A stretch of DNA of 64,000 nt from Lewinellaceae bacterium (GCA_020636195.1 JACJYH010000002.1:124001-188000), one strand, 5' to 3'. Counted from the stretch's first letter, positions 35,979-44,620 are shown. Program-made: numbers and translations. The notes: generated by a model from the letters alone, not told the origin.

Positions 35979-35999
35979 GTCAGCCCTATTGGGATTGAC
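35979..35999 (+). ncRNA. Conserved hairpin (copy B)
   Basis: GTCAG and TTGAC enclose CCCTATTGGGA. Compared with copy A, the second and third stem pairs change from C-G and G-C to T-A and C-G, keeping the helix. Confidence 0.4.
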
Positions 36000-36225
36000 C
36001 GTCGTCAATACAAACCGTCAAATTGTCTAAAACTAAATTTAGTAAAATCTTGAACACATATTACAAATATTGTATATTCGTGCATGCAATACATACAAGG
36101 AAATAATTGAAATCTTGCTTTCCTTTTTCCACGTTATTTTAATGAACATGTAGATCAAGATAATGATGATACGACCCCCTAATAGACTAGACTATGATTA
36201 TTAAAATAAAATGTAATTTTAGGTC

Positions 36226-36450
36226 ATGAAATGTAAGTCACTAGAGGAAGAAGAAAAAATTCTCAAAGAGATTGTGGTGTTGGGCATTGTCCTTGATGCT
36301 TCTCCTGAAGAATTATCTTTCATCCAAAATGTATTAGGTTTCAATAAAGCTGACATTGATAAATTCGTAAAAAATTATAATACTTGGATCCCAAATAGTA
36401 AGAGTAACTCAGGAATATTTTATAATTGTCCGTTAAAAATTTACCAATGA
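36226..36450 (+). CDS. Hypothetical 74-residue helical protein
   Basis: Begins MKCKSLEEEEKILKEI and continues EELSFIQNVLGFNKADIDKFVKNYNTW. No family recognised. Its TGA stop overlaps the ATG of the next gene (ATGA), which suggests coupled translation. Related frames occur at 33,629 (truncated) and 37,227 (no start). Confidence 0.4.
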   Translation: MKCKSLEEEEKILKEIVVLGIVLDASPEELSFIQNVLGFNKADIDKFVKNYNTWIPNSKSNSGIFYNCPLKIYQ

Positions 36451-37058
36451 CAAAGTTTATATTATTCTCAATAATTTTATTGTTGAAGATTTCACCATTA
36501 TTGAGTCAAGATAAAAAAACCAATGTTGAAATATTTACCAAATCTGATATAAATTACATTTACAACAGATTGCTAAATGAAATTTTAACAAATGACCAAT
36601 CGGTTATGGTAGATTATAACGAATATTTTAAGTATTATAAGAAGAAAGATATAGTAATTGAAATTAATACGTTAAAGAATAATGTAATTTTTAGTTTTTA
36701 CAAAGAGACAAAAGATCTTACTCAATTTCAAATACTTAAAAAGTATTCGAGAATTGAGAAACTTAAATTTATCACTCCTTTTCAATATATAAAAAAAAGA
36801 CATAGAAATTTCAATGAGTATTTTAATCAAGGAATTATTCACATCGATTTTACAGATATAATTATATCAAAAAATGGAGAGTTTTATCTTGGAGTTGAAA
36901 AAGTTGAAATGGTTCCTGGCGTTTTTTCAAAGGATGTGAATTTAGCTTGGAATTATGTTTTAAAAGGAATTATTTGTCCGTCAGGACAAATAATTCTGCA
37001 AGATATTCTTATGCAACACGATGCTGGCATAGAACTTTCAAATATAAAATGCAATTAA
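36447..37058 (+). CDS. Exported protein, unknown function
   Basis: 203 residues from ATG with a signal peptide (LLLKISPLLSQ). The mature part is Lys/Tyr/Ile-rich with no recognised domain; the segment GEFYLGVEKVEMVPGVFSKD suggests a β-rich fold. It overlaps the preceding 74-codon gene by 4 bases. Very AT-rich. Confidence 0.5.
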   Translation: MTKFILFSIILLLKISPLLSQDKKTNVEIFTKSDINYIYNRLLNEILTNDQSVMVDYNEYFKYYKKKDIVIEINTLKNNVIFSFYKETKDLTQFQILKKYSRIEKLKFITPFQYIKKRHRNFNEYFNQGIIHIDFTDIIISKNGEFYLGVEKVEMVPGVFSKDVNLAWNYVLKGIICPSGQIILQDILMQHDAGIELSNIKCN

Positions 37059-37171
37059 AATGGATATAATTATTAAAAACATGCAGCTTCTACAGAGGCA
37101 AAATCAGACCAAAATTAGGGCACAAAAGACATTTCTACATTTTTTATTGAGAATCGGTGTCTGATCCCATT

Positions 37172-37427
37172 GATACGACCCCCTAGACTAGACTATGATT
37201 ATTTGAATAAAATGTAATTTTAGGACATAAAACGTAAGTCACCGGAGGAAGAAGAAAAAATTCTCAAAGAGATTGAGGAGTTAGGAATTGTCCTTTATGA
37301 TTTTCCGGAAGAATTATCTTTCATCCAAAATGAATCAGGTTTCAATAAAGCAGATATTGATAAATTCGTAAAAAATTTTAATTAATTGATTCCAAATAAT
37401 AAGAGTAACTCAGGAATATTTTATAAA
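37172..37427 (+). repeat. Third, partial copy of the duplicated segment end
   Basis: Matches 36,168-36,426 (GATACGACCCCCTA to the AACTCAGGAATATTTTATAA end) with small changes. Together with its flanks it fills the 560-base space between two exported-protein genes, where nothing else is seen. Confidence 0.75.
37227..37385 (+). pseudogene. MKRKSPEE-family frame without start codon
   Basis: ATA stands where the relatives have ATG; the frame then reads KRKSPEEEEKILKEI ... ELSFIQNESGFNKADIDKF and stops 21 codons earlier than the 74-codon relative. Confidence 0.5.
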
Positions 37428-37618
37428 TTATTTTTGGGATGTACATAATACTCCCTGCCCTGATAATGAAATTCAGGCGAATTAATGCTGCTGGCGACAT
37501 TTCTGAGATTTATTGATTTAATCTTTTATAATTTTGTAGTAAAAAAAAACTAATTTTGGTTGTAATTTATGATCCAAAATGAAATGCATCGAATAAATAA
37601 TTAATCTGGAAATTGCCA

Positions 37619-38263
37619 ATGAAAATTAAAATTTATCTATTGCTTATACTAGTTCAACTAGCGAGTTGTTCCAATCCATATAAAAGACTTATTAACATTA
37701 ATAGAGAATTTTCAGAAAAGGATTTTGAGTATATGGTGACAACAATAGTGGATACCATGGTAAAAAGTATGATTCTGGAGTCGCCAAAAAAAGGGTTTAT
37801 TGATACCATCATTGTTGATCCAAGCATAAGTTGGACCCAGTTTACGTTATATGGTTTTCGACAAAATAATTTTTATTTTTATCCAGCAATGGATCTGGAA
37901 ATGCCCAAAGAAGAATTAGAGCATAATCGACCGGTACTTCTCACCGATAAAAAAGACAATCACCGCTGGCATCAAAATTTCTTTTATATTGGATTTTTTC
38001 AACCAGTCATTTCCGACGATTTTAGTGTCTCTATTTTATTGCAAACATGGCATCAGGGCGGCATATTTGACCGTATTTATACCTTCCAAAAAGCTTCAGG
38101 AAAGTGGAAGATGAAGAGTGCTTATTTTACGGTTACCGAACATTTTCCGATAAGACGGCCATTGGAGGATATGCCCGAGCTGACTGAAGAACAAATGAAT
38201 AAGATCAGAGAAAAAATGAGAAATTTACCCGTAAAAATACCACCCAAAATAAAAAATGATTAG
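37619..38263 (+). CDS. Lipoprotein, unknown function
   Basis: 214 residues from ATG with a clear lipoprotein signal (ILVQLASC). The body contains aromatic-rich β segments (WTQFTLYGFRQNNFYFYP, HQNFFYIGFFQP, SILLQTWHQGG) and ends in a Lys/Pro-rich tail. No family recognised. The stop codon TAG is formed at the junction with MITE copy 4: TTA target plus first G of the element. The reconstructed uninterrupted site also gives TAG, so the protein is not truncated. Confidence 0.6.
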   Translation: MKIKIYLLLILVQLASCSNPYKRLININREFSEKDFEYMVTTIVDTMVKSMILESPKKGFIDTIIVDPSISWTQFTLYGFRQNNFYFYPAMDLEMPKEELEHNRPVLLTDKKDNHRWHQNFFYIGFFQPVISDDFSVSILLQTWHQGGIFDRIYTFQKASGKWKMKSAYFTVTEHFPIRRPLEDMPELTEEQMNKIREKMRNLPVKIPPKIKND

Positions 38264-38422
38264 AGTATGTTTAAAATTTATCCTTTAGCAAGAAAATGTT
38301 TTATTTTGGCTACAAATTCGTTAAATTTTTCGTCGAATTGCCCACATTCGACTGCAAAATTTGCCTTTTTTCGTTCAAAATAATTCCATTTTATTATCCA
38401 AAAACAAAATTTAAACATACTC
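38263..38422 (+). repeat. MITE-like element, copy 4
   Basis: 160 bases, intact GAGTATGTTTAAAATTT / AAATTTAAACATACTC ends, TTA on both sides (38,260-38,262 and 38,423-38,425). Inserted exactly at a stop codon. Confidence 0.87.
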
Positions 38423-38460
38423 TTAGATTCAATATTGCTTTTCGATGATATTTCTTATTG

Positions 38461-39189
38461 ATGTACATAAGATTTAAATATATCGTTCCGTTTACATTCA
38501 TCCTCGGTATGTGCATGATTTCGTCATGCACATACTTTATTCATCAGCATTCACCATGCAGGTTTGACCCGGAAACTCTGTCCGTTGTTGGAGATGATAA
38601 TGACGCACCAAATATCCAAAGTAATACTTACAATGCATCTCGGACAATAATGAACTTAAATGGGTATACATTTGCAGATTCATATAGAATTTCGTCCCGA
38701 AATGATCATTTTCAGGTTCGCTACAGCATTAAACAATGTAAAGATACAACTTGGGCAAAAAAGAAAATTTTGGAAGAAGTCACTAGAATTTTTCCTTTCG
38801 AGATCATTGATACTTTTGAGGGACACAAGGTGTACAGTATGAGGTTTTTGGATACATCAGTTCTCCATCCAAGGAATTATGATGACCCTGTTTTTTGGAA
38901 GTTTGAGCTTTATCCGTCCTATCTAATACAGTACAATCGGACATATCCAGATATTTTATCTATTCCTTTAATTAAAGCTAATGAGAATAAAGGCATCAAT
39001 GTAGAAATAGGAAATGTATATCCTCCTGAACTAATATGGAATAGATATAATATTGGATTACCACGAAAGTACACTGATTATCCAGTTAATATAACCAACT
39101 ATCTCGAATATCTCAAGGAGGAATTTTGTATAGAAATAAATCTGGAAGAAGATTACACTATTCCTGTGAAGCTCATCCGACTGAAATGA
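38461..39189 (+). CDS. Lipoprotein-like exported protein, unknown function
   Basis: 242 residues from ATG with signal ILGMCMISSC. Features seen: an N-terminal CRFDPETLSVVGDDND stretch, a β-rich middle (FQVRYSIKQCKDTTW) and a charged C-terminal part (CIEINLEEDYTIPVKL). No family recognised. It is the last member of the exported-protein series. Confidence 0.55.
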   Translation: MYIRFKYIVPFTFILGMCMISSCTYFIHQHSPCRFDPETLSVVGDDNDAPNIQSNTYNASRTIMNLNGYTFADSYRISSRNDHFQVRYSIKQCKDTTWAKKKILEEVTRIFPFEIIDTFEGHKVYSMRFLDTSVLHPRNYDDPVFWKFELYPSYLIQYNRTYPDILSIPLIKANENKGINVEIGNVYPPELIWNRYNIGLPRKYTDYPVNITNYLEYLKEEFCIEINLEEDYTIPVKLIRLK

Positions 39190-39363
39190 TGTAGCTCTGA
39201 TAGAATAAATCATTTTTCAAGCTTATATCTGTTGCAGGTACACTTTTTATTTCTTGGATAATACACTTAAAGTTTCCTTCTCAATTATAGCTTCCTTTAC
39301 TTTAAAGTCCATCTATATATTCTGCATGGATGCATGTACACATACTTTGTACGCGAAAAGAAA

Positions 39364-39765
39364 CTATAACAGATCAAAATCCTGAATCTTTGGTGGTTCT
39401 ATGTCGTAATGTTGGTTTGATCGTTGACCTTTACCGTTTTGTTTCGAGAGACTCCAATGATCAGTAGATGTGGTTTGTAGCCAGAGCCCGGCTGAATTCC
39501 TAAATACCTGAACATTGAGTTTAAATTTATCAAACATCATGGTTTCAAAGTCAGCCACGCTCATCTCGGGATTTAAATCAAATTGTGCTTCTTTGAGATT
39601 TTTATTGATTTCTTTGAGCTTCAATGTATGATCTAACTGGCTCTTGATGGGTGAACCCTCATTTTCTTGGTGATGTTGAGTGTAGAATTCCAACCTTAGA
39701 TGATCAAATATCTTGGAAAACTGATCAATGAATTCTTTAATAGTGATATCGGGATGGATGTTCAT
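39364..39765 (-). CDS. Conserved hypothetical protein
   Basis: 133 residues, soluble, with an N-terminal helix pair (TIKEFIDQFSKIFDHLRLEFY) and a C-terminal α/β part (ADFETMMFDKFKLNVQVFRNSAGLWLQT). No function known to me. It is 39 bases downstream of the CBS-domain gene on the same strand and probably in one operon with it. Confidence 0.65.
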   Translation of the reverse strand: MNIHPDITIKEFIDQFSKIFDHLRLEFYTQHHQENEGSPIKSQLDHTLKLKEINKNLKEAQFDLNPEMSVADFETMMFDKFKLNVQVFRNSAGLWLQTTSTDHWSLSKQNGKGQRSNQHYDIEPPKIQDFDLL

Positions 39766-39804
39766 AATACGGTATTTAGTTGGTTTTATTTTTTTGAATA
39801 TGAT

Positions 39805-40260
39805 TTATGAGATCTCAGGGATGGTTGTATAAGCTTTGATCATGAGATCGTATGTGGTCACCATACCACACAATCTTCCTACATCATCGATGACAGGTAG
39901 TGCCCTGAAGTAGTTCTCCCTGAACAGTTGAATACATTTCATGACCGAGTCGTCAGGATTGACTGAAACTATTTGTGTGGTCATGATGTCTTTTGCAACG
40001 TTGCTGGTCAATAAAAAGTTATTTTTTTGAATGCTGGATGGAATGTTCAGCCTTGTACCCCAATCCAAAAGCAAATAAATATCAGTCTTTGAAATAATAC
40101 CTTTCAAATGGCCATTATCATCGATGACAGGAATATGGTGGATATTTTCTCTCATAAAAATATCGTGTACCTCCTTGACAAGAGAATCTGTCTTCACTAT
40201 GAACAATTCGGTTGTCATGACTTGACTTACGGATAAGTTGAGAAGTTCTTGTTGAGACAT
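39805..40260 (-). CDS. CBS-domain protein
   Basis: From ATG (MSQQELLNLSVSQVMTTE) 151 residues making one Bateman pair: CBS1 with VKEVHDIFMRENIHHIPVIDDNGHL (split by GIISKTDI) and CBS2 with DIMTTQIVSVNPDD, then FRALPVIDD and GMVTTYDL. Such modules bind adenine nucleotides and sense energy state. A longer frame starts 13 codons upstream but adds a hydrophobic stretch not typical of the family. Confidence 0.88.
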   Translation of the reverse strand: MSQQELLNLSVSQVMTTELFIVKTDSLVKEVHDIFMRENIHHIPVIDDNGHLKGIISKTDIYLLLDWGTRLNIPSSIQKNNFLLTSNVAKDIMTTQIVSVNPDDSVMKCIQLFRENYFRALPVIDDVGRLCGMVTTYDLMIKAYTTIPEIS

Positions 40261-40409
40261 CGAGATATTTATTTTGAACAAAGTTAAAAAAAATAACACA
40301 TCTCCTTCATGATATTGGTTACATTGTTTAATAATTCAGATCATTTCCATAATATGCCGAGATTTGGTCTGGTATTTGCATTACCAGATATCCATTTAAT
40401 GTATAATGT

Positions 40410-40892
40410 ATGAAGATTGTAGAGACTTCATTCGCTTACAAAGTGTATGATGAGCCCTCTCAGATGAGCAAAGAGGATCAAGCCTTGATGGAAAAGGCCA
40501 TCGAACAATTGGATCATGCCTATGCGCCATATTCAAATTTTCATGTGGGTGCGGCAGTCAGATTGTCCACCGGTGAAGTCTTTATAGGCTCCAATCAAGA
40601 GAATGCATCATATCCCTTATGTATGTGTGGTGAGCGTGTGGCATTATACAATGCTGCTGCACATAGGCCCAAGATTCCGGTTGAAAAGTTGGCAATCGTG
40701 ATCAGAAATTTGCGTATGAAAATCGATAAGCCTGTTTCTCCATGTGGTGCTTGCAGGCAAGTGATCGCGGAATACGAACATCTCCACGGGCAAAATATTC
40801 AAATATTATTAAAATCTGATGGTCTGCAAGTGTATGAAATAGACAGTATCAAAGATCTATTACCACTTGGTTTTGACAATAGTTTTTTATAG
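40410..40892 (+). CDS. cdd: Cytidine deaminase
   Basis: A 160-residue homotetrameric-type zinc deaminase converting cytidine and deoxycytidine to uridine forms. It has AYAPYSNFHVGAAV, the active-site MCGERVALY (Cys ligand and catalytic Glu) and SPCGACRQVIAEY (two Cys zinc ligands). About 25 residues precede the normal start of the domain. It is followed by a bidirectional terminator. Confidence 0.95.
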   Translation: MKIVETSFAYKVYDEPSQMSKEDQALMEKAIEQLDHAYAPYSNFHVGAAVRLSTGEVFIGSNQENASYPLCMCGERVALYNAAAHRPKIPVEKLAIVIRNLRMKIDKPVSPCGACRQVIAEYEHLHGQNIQILLKSDGLQVYEIDSIKDLLPLGFDNSFL

Positions 40893-40903
40893 AATTGTTG
40901 AAT

Positions 40904-40944
40904 ACAAAAAAAGCCTTCAAACGTGTATTTGAAGGCTTTTTTTT
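40904..40944. terminator. Bidirectional terminator between cdd and rplT
   Basis: An 11-bp stem (AAGCCTTCAAA/TTTGAAGGCTT, loop CGTGTA) with an A-run on one side and a T-run on the other, able to serve both convergent genes. Confidence 0.92.
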
Positions 40945-40959
40945 GCTTGTTCGTTCAAC

Positions 40960-41304
40960 TTATTTTACTGAATTTACAATGGCAGTAAATGCATCAGGAT
41001 GATTCATGGCCATATCAGCCAGTACCTTCCTGTTCAGTTCATTGTTGTTCTTTTTAAGCGCATTCATCAATCTTGAATAGGTGGTGCCATTCATTCTAGC
41101 GGCAGCATTGATTCTCACTATCCAAAGTCTTCTGAAGGCTCTTTTCTTGTTTTTGCGGTCTCTATAAGCATAGAGTAAACCTTTTTCAACAGCATTTTTT
41201 GCTACCGTGAAAACTTTACTTCTAGCGCCAAAGTAACCTCTAGCTGCTTTTAGGACTTTTTTTCTTCTCGCTCTCGCAGCGACTGCATTTACGGATCTAG
41301 GCAT
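40960..41304 (-). CDS. rplT: 50S ribosomal protein L20
   Basis: 114 residues, full length. It begins PRSVNAVAARARRKKVLKAA and has RDRKNKKRAFRRLWIVRINAA and YSRLMNALKKN, conserved in L20. It binds 23S rRNA early in assembly. Co-transcribed with rpmI. Confidence 0.97.
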   Translation of the reverse strand: MPRSVNAVAARARRKKVLKAARGYFGARSKVFTVAKNAVEKGLLYAYRDRKNKKRAFRRLWIVRINAAARMNGTTYSRLMNALKKNNNELNRKVLADMAMNHPDAFTAIVNSVK

Positions 41305-41384
41305 ATTGCATTGGTTTTAGTGCGATACAGGGATTCATTACTAGAATTCTTTGATCCTGTATCCTCGTTAAAAAATATGATTAA

Positions 41385-41579
41385 TTATAAACAAAGCAAT
41401 TTTTTCACTTTTGCATAATCTGCATCACTAACCATGGCTGATCCGGCCAATCTGGTCTTAGCTTTGTTTGATTTTTTACGCAATAAGTGTCTTGCTCCGG
41501 ATTGAAACCTCTTTAATTTTCCGGTTCCAGTCAAAGAAAAACGCTTCTTAGCACTGGAATGGGTCTTCATTTTTGGCAT
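41385..41579 (-). CDS. rpmI: 50S ribosomal protein L35
   Basis: 64 residues. PKMKTHSSAKKRFSLTGTGKLK and ARHLLRKKSNKAKTRL are standard for L35. It is the first gene of the rpmI-rplT pair; infC, usually upstream, is absent, and a FemAB-like gene lies there instead. Confidence 0.97.
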   Translation of the reverse strand: MPKMKTHSSAKKRFSLTGTGKLKRFQSGARHLLRKKSNKAKTRLAGSAMVSDADYAKVKKLLCL

Positions 41580-41600
41580 ACTGACTTAAATTTAAGGGCG

Positions 41601-41608
41601 CAAAGATA
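41601..41608 (-). promoter_or_regulatory. Predicted -7 element of rpmI-rplT
   Basis: TATCTTTG on the minus strand (TAnnTTTG), 22 bases before rpmI. The leader would be about 15 bases, too short for the L20-binding structure known upstream of infC-rpmI in other bacteria. Confidence 0.5.
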
Positions 41609-41665
41609 TGTTTTTCTTTTATTAATGCAGTATTTTGACATCAATTTTCATTCAAAAAATTCATT

Positions 41666-42865
41666 TTATTTGAAAGGATCTCTCATTGTATAGTTTTGAT
41701 CCGGTTTCAAAAGTCCTGTTATTGGCCCCACAAGAGTATTGACAAAACAATTGGTGTGCTTCAAGAATAAATGTAGATCACAAGCCTTGGCACCTACGGT
41801 GGATTTAATTTCTATTGCTGTACGTGAAAAATCGATCACACTGCTTTTCAGCCTAATGCCATGTTCTACTAGATCATACAGCATGTTTTGATACAAGTAG
41901 TATGCAGTATTCAGTTGCTTTTTATATCCTAAAAAGTGTGCATACAGTCGTTGGTTATTGATTATAGCCGTATAAAAGCCTACCATCTCATCATCTAAAA
42001 AGTAACCGGTAAACAACAGTTTTTCTTCAAGCTGCCGTTTTAAAAGTGAAAAATAGCCATCTTGCAGAATAAAAGTATTGAAATCTGCATGATCGGAAAC
42101 CTGTCGATATAATTCTTGAATCTGAATGCTGTAAGCTTCAATTTCGTGCACTTGGAGTTGTCTTGTTTGAAAGTTTTTCTTACCTGATCTCACCTTGTTA
42201 TAACGCACTCTATATTTTGATTTCAAGTCGGTAAGGTAATCTTCCATTGAGTTCCAATCACCTTTAAGCTGTAATTTCATGTCGGGTTGTGCTTGAAACT
42301 CCGTGAAATCTTCGGCATAAGGGACAATCATGTTTTTTTGTTCAGTATTGAAATCCTTGAATAATACGAGTGCTGAATGAAGTTGAAATTCTTTAGTAAA
42401 AAAATTGACTGCTTTTTCAGCAAGGACAAAAGCGTCAGATTCAGGGATGCTCTCATTGAAATAAAATCCATTCAATCCTGTGATCATGAGATTACCACAA
42501 ACGACCGTATTGAAATTCACAGATTTCAATATAAGTTTCTTGGCAGCTGTGATAGGTTTTTCTAATGTGTTATTGTCAGAGAAAGGTGTTTTCCTGAAAT
42601 TATCTTCAAGTCTGGTGTAAGTAAGTTGTATAAGAACGATTCCGATGATGCTTTCATTGGCTTCTACTGTTACGAGATATGGTTGAATTCCAACAGGAGG
42701 CAATGTATGTACGGTATTCAAGTATTGGAAATCGAAAAAGATATCATTGGGTTCTAGTGATTCAAATACATCTTTTAATACATCGATTCTATCATACACA
42801 CAATATCTGATACCGGAATCGAGATCGTTTGCCTTATTGCAGAAAATGGGAAGCTTTTTAAACAA
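41666..42865 (-). CDS. FemAB/GNAT-like acyltransferase, unknown acceptor
   Basis: 399 residues. The C-terminal half has the features of the BioF2/FemAB-type GNAT fold (YLTDLKSKYRVRYNKVRSGKK, a LFTGYFLDDEMVGFYTAII strand pair, and AYYLYQNMLYDLVEHGI). The N-terminal part is less conserved (IVLIQLTYTRLED). Proteins of this type attach amino acids or acyl groups to lipids, sugars or peptides. It is followed by rpmI and lies 10 bases after purE, so it may be at the end of the purKE operon. Confidence 0.6.
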   Translation of the reverse strand: MFKKLPIFCNKANDLDSGIRYCVYDRIDVLKDVFESLEPNDIFFDFQYLNTVHTLPPVGIQPYLVTVEANESIIGIVLIQLTYTRLEDNFRKTPFSDNNTLEKPITAAKKLILKSVNFNTVVCGNLMITGLNGFYFNESIPESDAFVLAEKAVNFFTKEFQLHSALVLFKDFNTEQKNMIVPYAEDFTEFQAQPDMKLQLKGDWNSMEDYLTDLKSKYRVRYNKVRSGKKNFQTRQLQVHEIEAYSIQIQELYRQVSDHADFNTFILQDGYFSLLKRQLEEKLLFTGYFLDDEMVGFYTAIINNQRLYAHFLGYKKQLNTAYYLYQNMLYDLVEHGIRLKSSVIDFSRTAIEIKSTVGAKACDLHLFLKHTNCFVNTLVGPITGLLKPDQNYTMRDPFK

Positions 42866-42875
42866 TGGTTTTATT

Positions 42876-43373
42876 TTATGAGTTTAAATCAGGAAGTTTT
42901 TTTGCCATCACTTGCTGCGCCATTTCCATCTTCATGTTCGTGATTTTATCTTGAATAGATGGATCATGGGTTCCCAATATTGATGCGGCTAATATGCCAG
43001 CATTTTTTGCTGCGTTCAGTGCAACCGTTGCTACGGGCACACCATTGGGCATTTGTAAAATAGAGAGAATGGAATCCCATCCATCCAGTGAGTTTGAGGA
43101 CTTTATTGGAACGCCGATCACAGGAAGTGGCGTCAATGATGCCACCATTCCCGGTAAATGTGCGGCACCTCCGGCTCCGGCAATGATGACTTTTATTCCG
43201 TTACCGGCAGCTTCCCTTGCAAAGGAAAACATCAGTTCTGGTGTTCTATGGGCAGAAACAATTTGTGCTATATATGGTATCGCCATAATATCTAGAAACT
43301 CACAGGCATTCCTCATTATTGGAAAGTCTGAGTCGGAACCCATAATGACGGCAACTAATGGTTTGGTGGTCAT
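42876..43373 (-). CDS. purE: N5-carboxyaminoimidazole ribonucleotide mutase
   Basis: 165 residues, class I PurE. It converts N5-CAIR to CAIR in purine synthesis. Motifs are VIMGSDSDFPIM (phosphate loop), SAHRTPELM with the catalytic His, and AGAGGAAHLPGMVASLTPLPVIGVP. It overlaps purK by 4 bases, matching the substrate channel between the two enzymes. Confidence 0.97.
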   Translation of the reverse strand: MTTKPLVAVIMGSDSDFPIMRNACEFLDIMAIPYIAQIVSAHRTPELMFSFAREAAGNGIKVIIAGAGGAAHLPGMVASLTPLPVIGVPIKSSNSLDGWDSILSILQMPNGVPVATVALNAAKNAGILAASILGTHDPSIQDKITNMKMEMAQQVMAKKLPDLNS

Positions 43374-44512
43374 TGACTGATGATTTTAATTGTATCTTTG
43401 AATGTATTGTAATTGGATAGCACGTCTTCATATGTTTTTCCTGTAAAAGTGATATGTCCCATTTTCCTCATAGGTTTTGTCTTTTTTTTGCCATACAAAT
43501 GAAGGTATGTCGATTCTGAATTCAGGACTTCAGTTAGACCTTCTACCTTGACGTCACCCGTATAACCTTGACTTCCAACCAAATTTTTCATAATGGCATG
43601 ATGATGCTGTACTATTTTAGGTAATGGAAGGTCTAATATGGCTCTTAGGTGCATGTCATATTGAGAATAATTGCATGATTCAATGCTGTGATGTCCGGAA
43701 TTATGCGGTCGTGGTGCAGCCTCATTGATGAGGATTTCGCCATTTTTACAAATAAAGAATTCTATTGCAATGATCCCCACAAAATCCATTTTCTCAACTA
43801 TATCAATGGCGATATTTTGCATGGCTTCTTGTGAATGCTGTGCCAATGCAGAAGGAGAAATAAGATAATCCAACAAATTTGCGTCAGGATGGAACACTTG
43901 CTCGACAACCGGAAAAACAGAAATGTCTTTTGATGCATTTCTTGCGACAATTACTGCATATTCACCTGCAATGTTGACCAAGGGCTCTGTGAATGATGGC
44001 GCATCAAAAACATCCTTCAGCTGCTCTCTATTAGTTACAACCAAAACACCACGACCATCGTACCCTTCTTTTCTCAATTTCTGAACGAACGGAAGTTTTA
44101 ATGTACCATTTTCCACTGAAGTAAGTAAATCAGCCTTGTTATTCCAAAGAGTAAAAGCGGAAGTAGGTAAATTATTTTTATGATAATATTGCTTTTGAAG
44201 ACCTTTGTCCTTGATCATCTCGATGATTTCAGGGTCGGGATATACCAGCTTTCCTTTTTCTTTGAGTTGCCTTAATGCCTCTACATTGACATTTTCTATT
44301 TCAATGGTGATGATATCCATATTTTCACCAAAACGGATCACATCTTCATAATTGGTAATATCTCCTAATATGAAATTTGGTGTCACTTGAGCACTTGGAC
44401 AATCATGCGTATTTTCCATTATCCACACATCCATATCCAAAGGAATGGACGAAGATACCAACATTCTTCCCAATTGACCGCCTCCTAAAATTCCTATTCT
44501 TTTAAACATCAC
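43370..44512 (-). CDS. purK: 5-(carboxyamino)imidazole ribonucleotide synthase
   Basis: A 380-residue ATP-grasp enzyme making N5-CAIR from AIR, bicarbonate and ATP. Motifs are GILGGGQLGRML at the start, FVQKLRKEGYDGRGVLVV, the IAIEFFICKNGEILINEAAPRPHNSGHH catalytic segment (shown here by its parts NEAAPRPHNSGH), and a C-terminal HLYGKKKTKPMRKMGHIT hairpin. The gene is followed by purE. A minus-strand TACCTTTG box lies 28 bases before the start. Confidence 0.96.
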   Translation of the reverse strand: MMFKRIGILGGGQLGRMLVSSSIPLDMDVWIMENTHDCPSAQVTPNFILGDITNYEDVIRFGENMDIITIEIENVNVEALRQLKEKGKLVYPDPEIIEMIKDKGLQKQYYHKNNLPTSAFTLWNNKADLLTSVENGTLKLPFVQKLRKEGYDGRGVLVVTNREQLKDVFDAPSFTEPLVNIAGEYAVIVARNASKDISVFPVVEQVFHPDANLLDYLISPSALAQHSQEAMQNIAIDIVEKMDFVGIIAIEFFICKNGEILINEAAPRPHNSGHHSIESCNYSQYDMHLRAILDLPLPKIVQHHHAIMKNLVGSQGYTGDVKVEGLTEVLNSESTYLHLYGKKKTKPMRKMGHITFTGKTYEDVLSNYNTFKDTIKIISQ

Positions 44513-44539
44513 CTTGTCTTATCCTAACAAATTTTTTTG

Positions 44540-44547
44540 CAAAGGTA
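44540..44547 (-). promoter_or_regulatory. Predicted -7 element of purK
   Basis: TACCTTTG on the minus strand matches TAnnTTTG; no TTG at normal spacing. Confidence 0.45.
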
Positions 44548-44587
44548 ATACATTCATCCTTTTATACTTTTATAAGTGCCAAATTAC

Positions 44588-44595
44588 TATCTTTG
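44588..44595 (+). promoter_or_regulatory. Predicted -7 element of yajC
   Basis: TATCTTTG, 25 bases before the ATG; no clear -33 element. Confidence 0.45.
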
Positions 44596-44620
44596 TCTTT
44601 CAATATAATCAAATAATCTT

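Larger units (their letters stand above)
34883..36290 (+). repeat. Segmental duplication, copy B
   Basis: About 1.41 kb, highly similar to copy A in the same orientation, including non-coding parts. Copies A and B are separated by about 1.2 kb of single-copy sequence. Confidence 0.85.
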
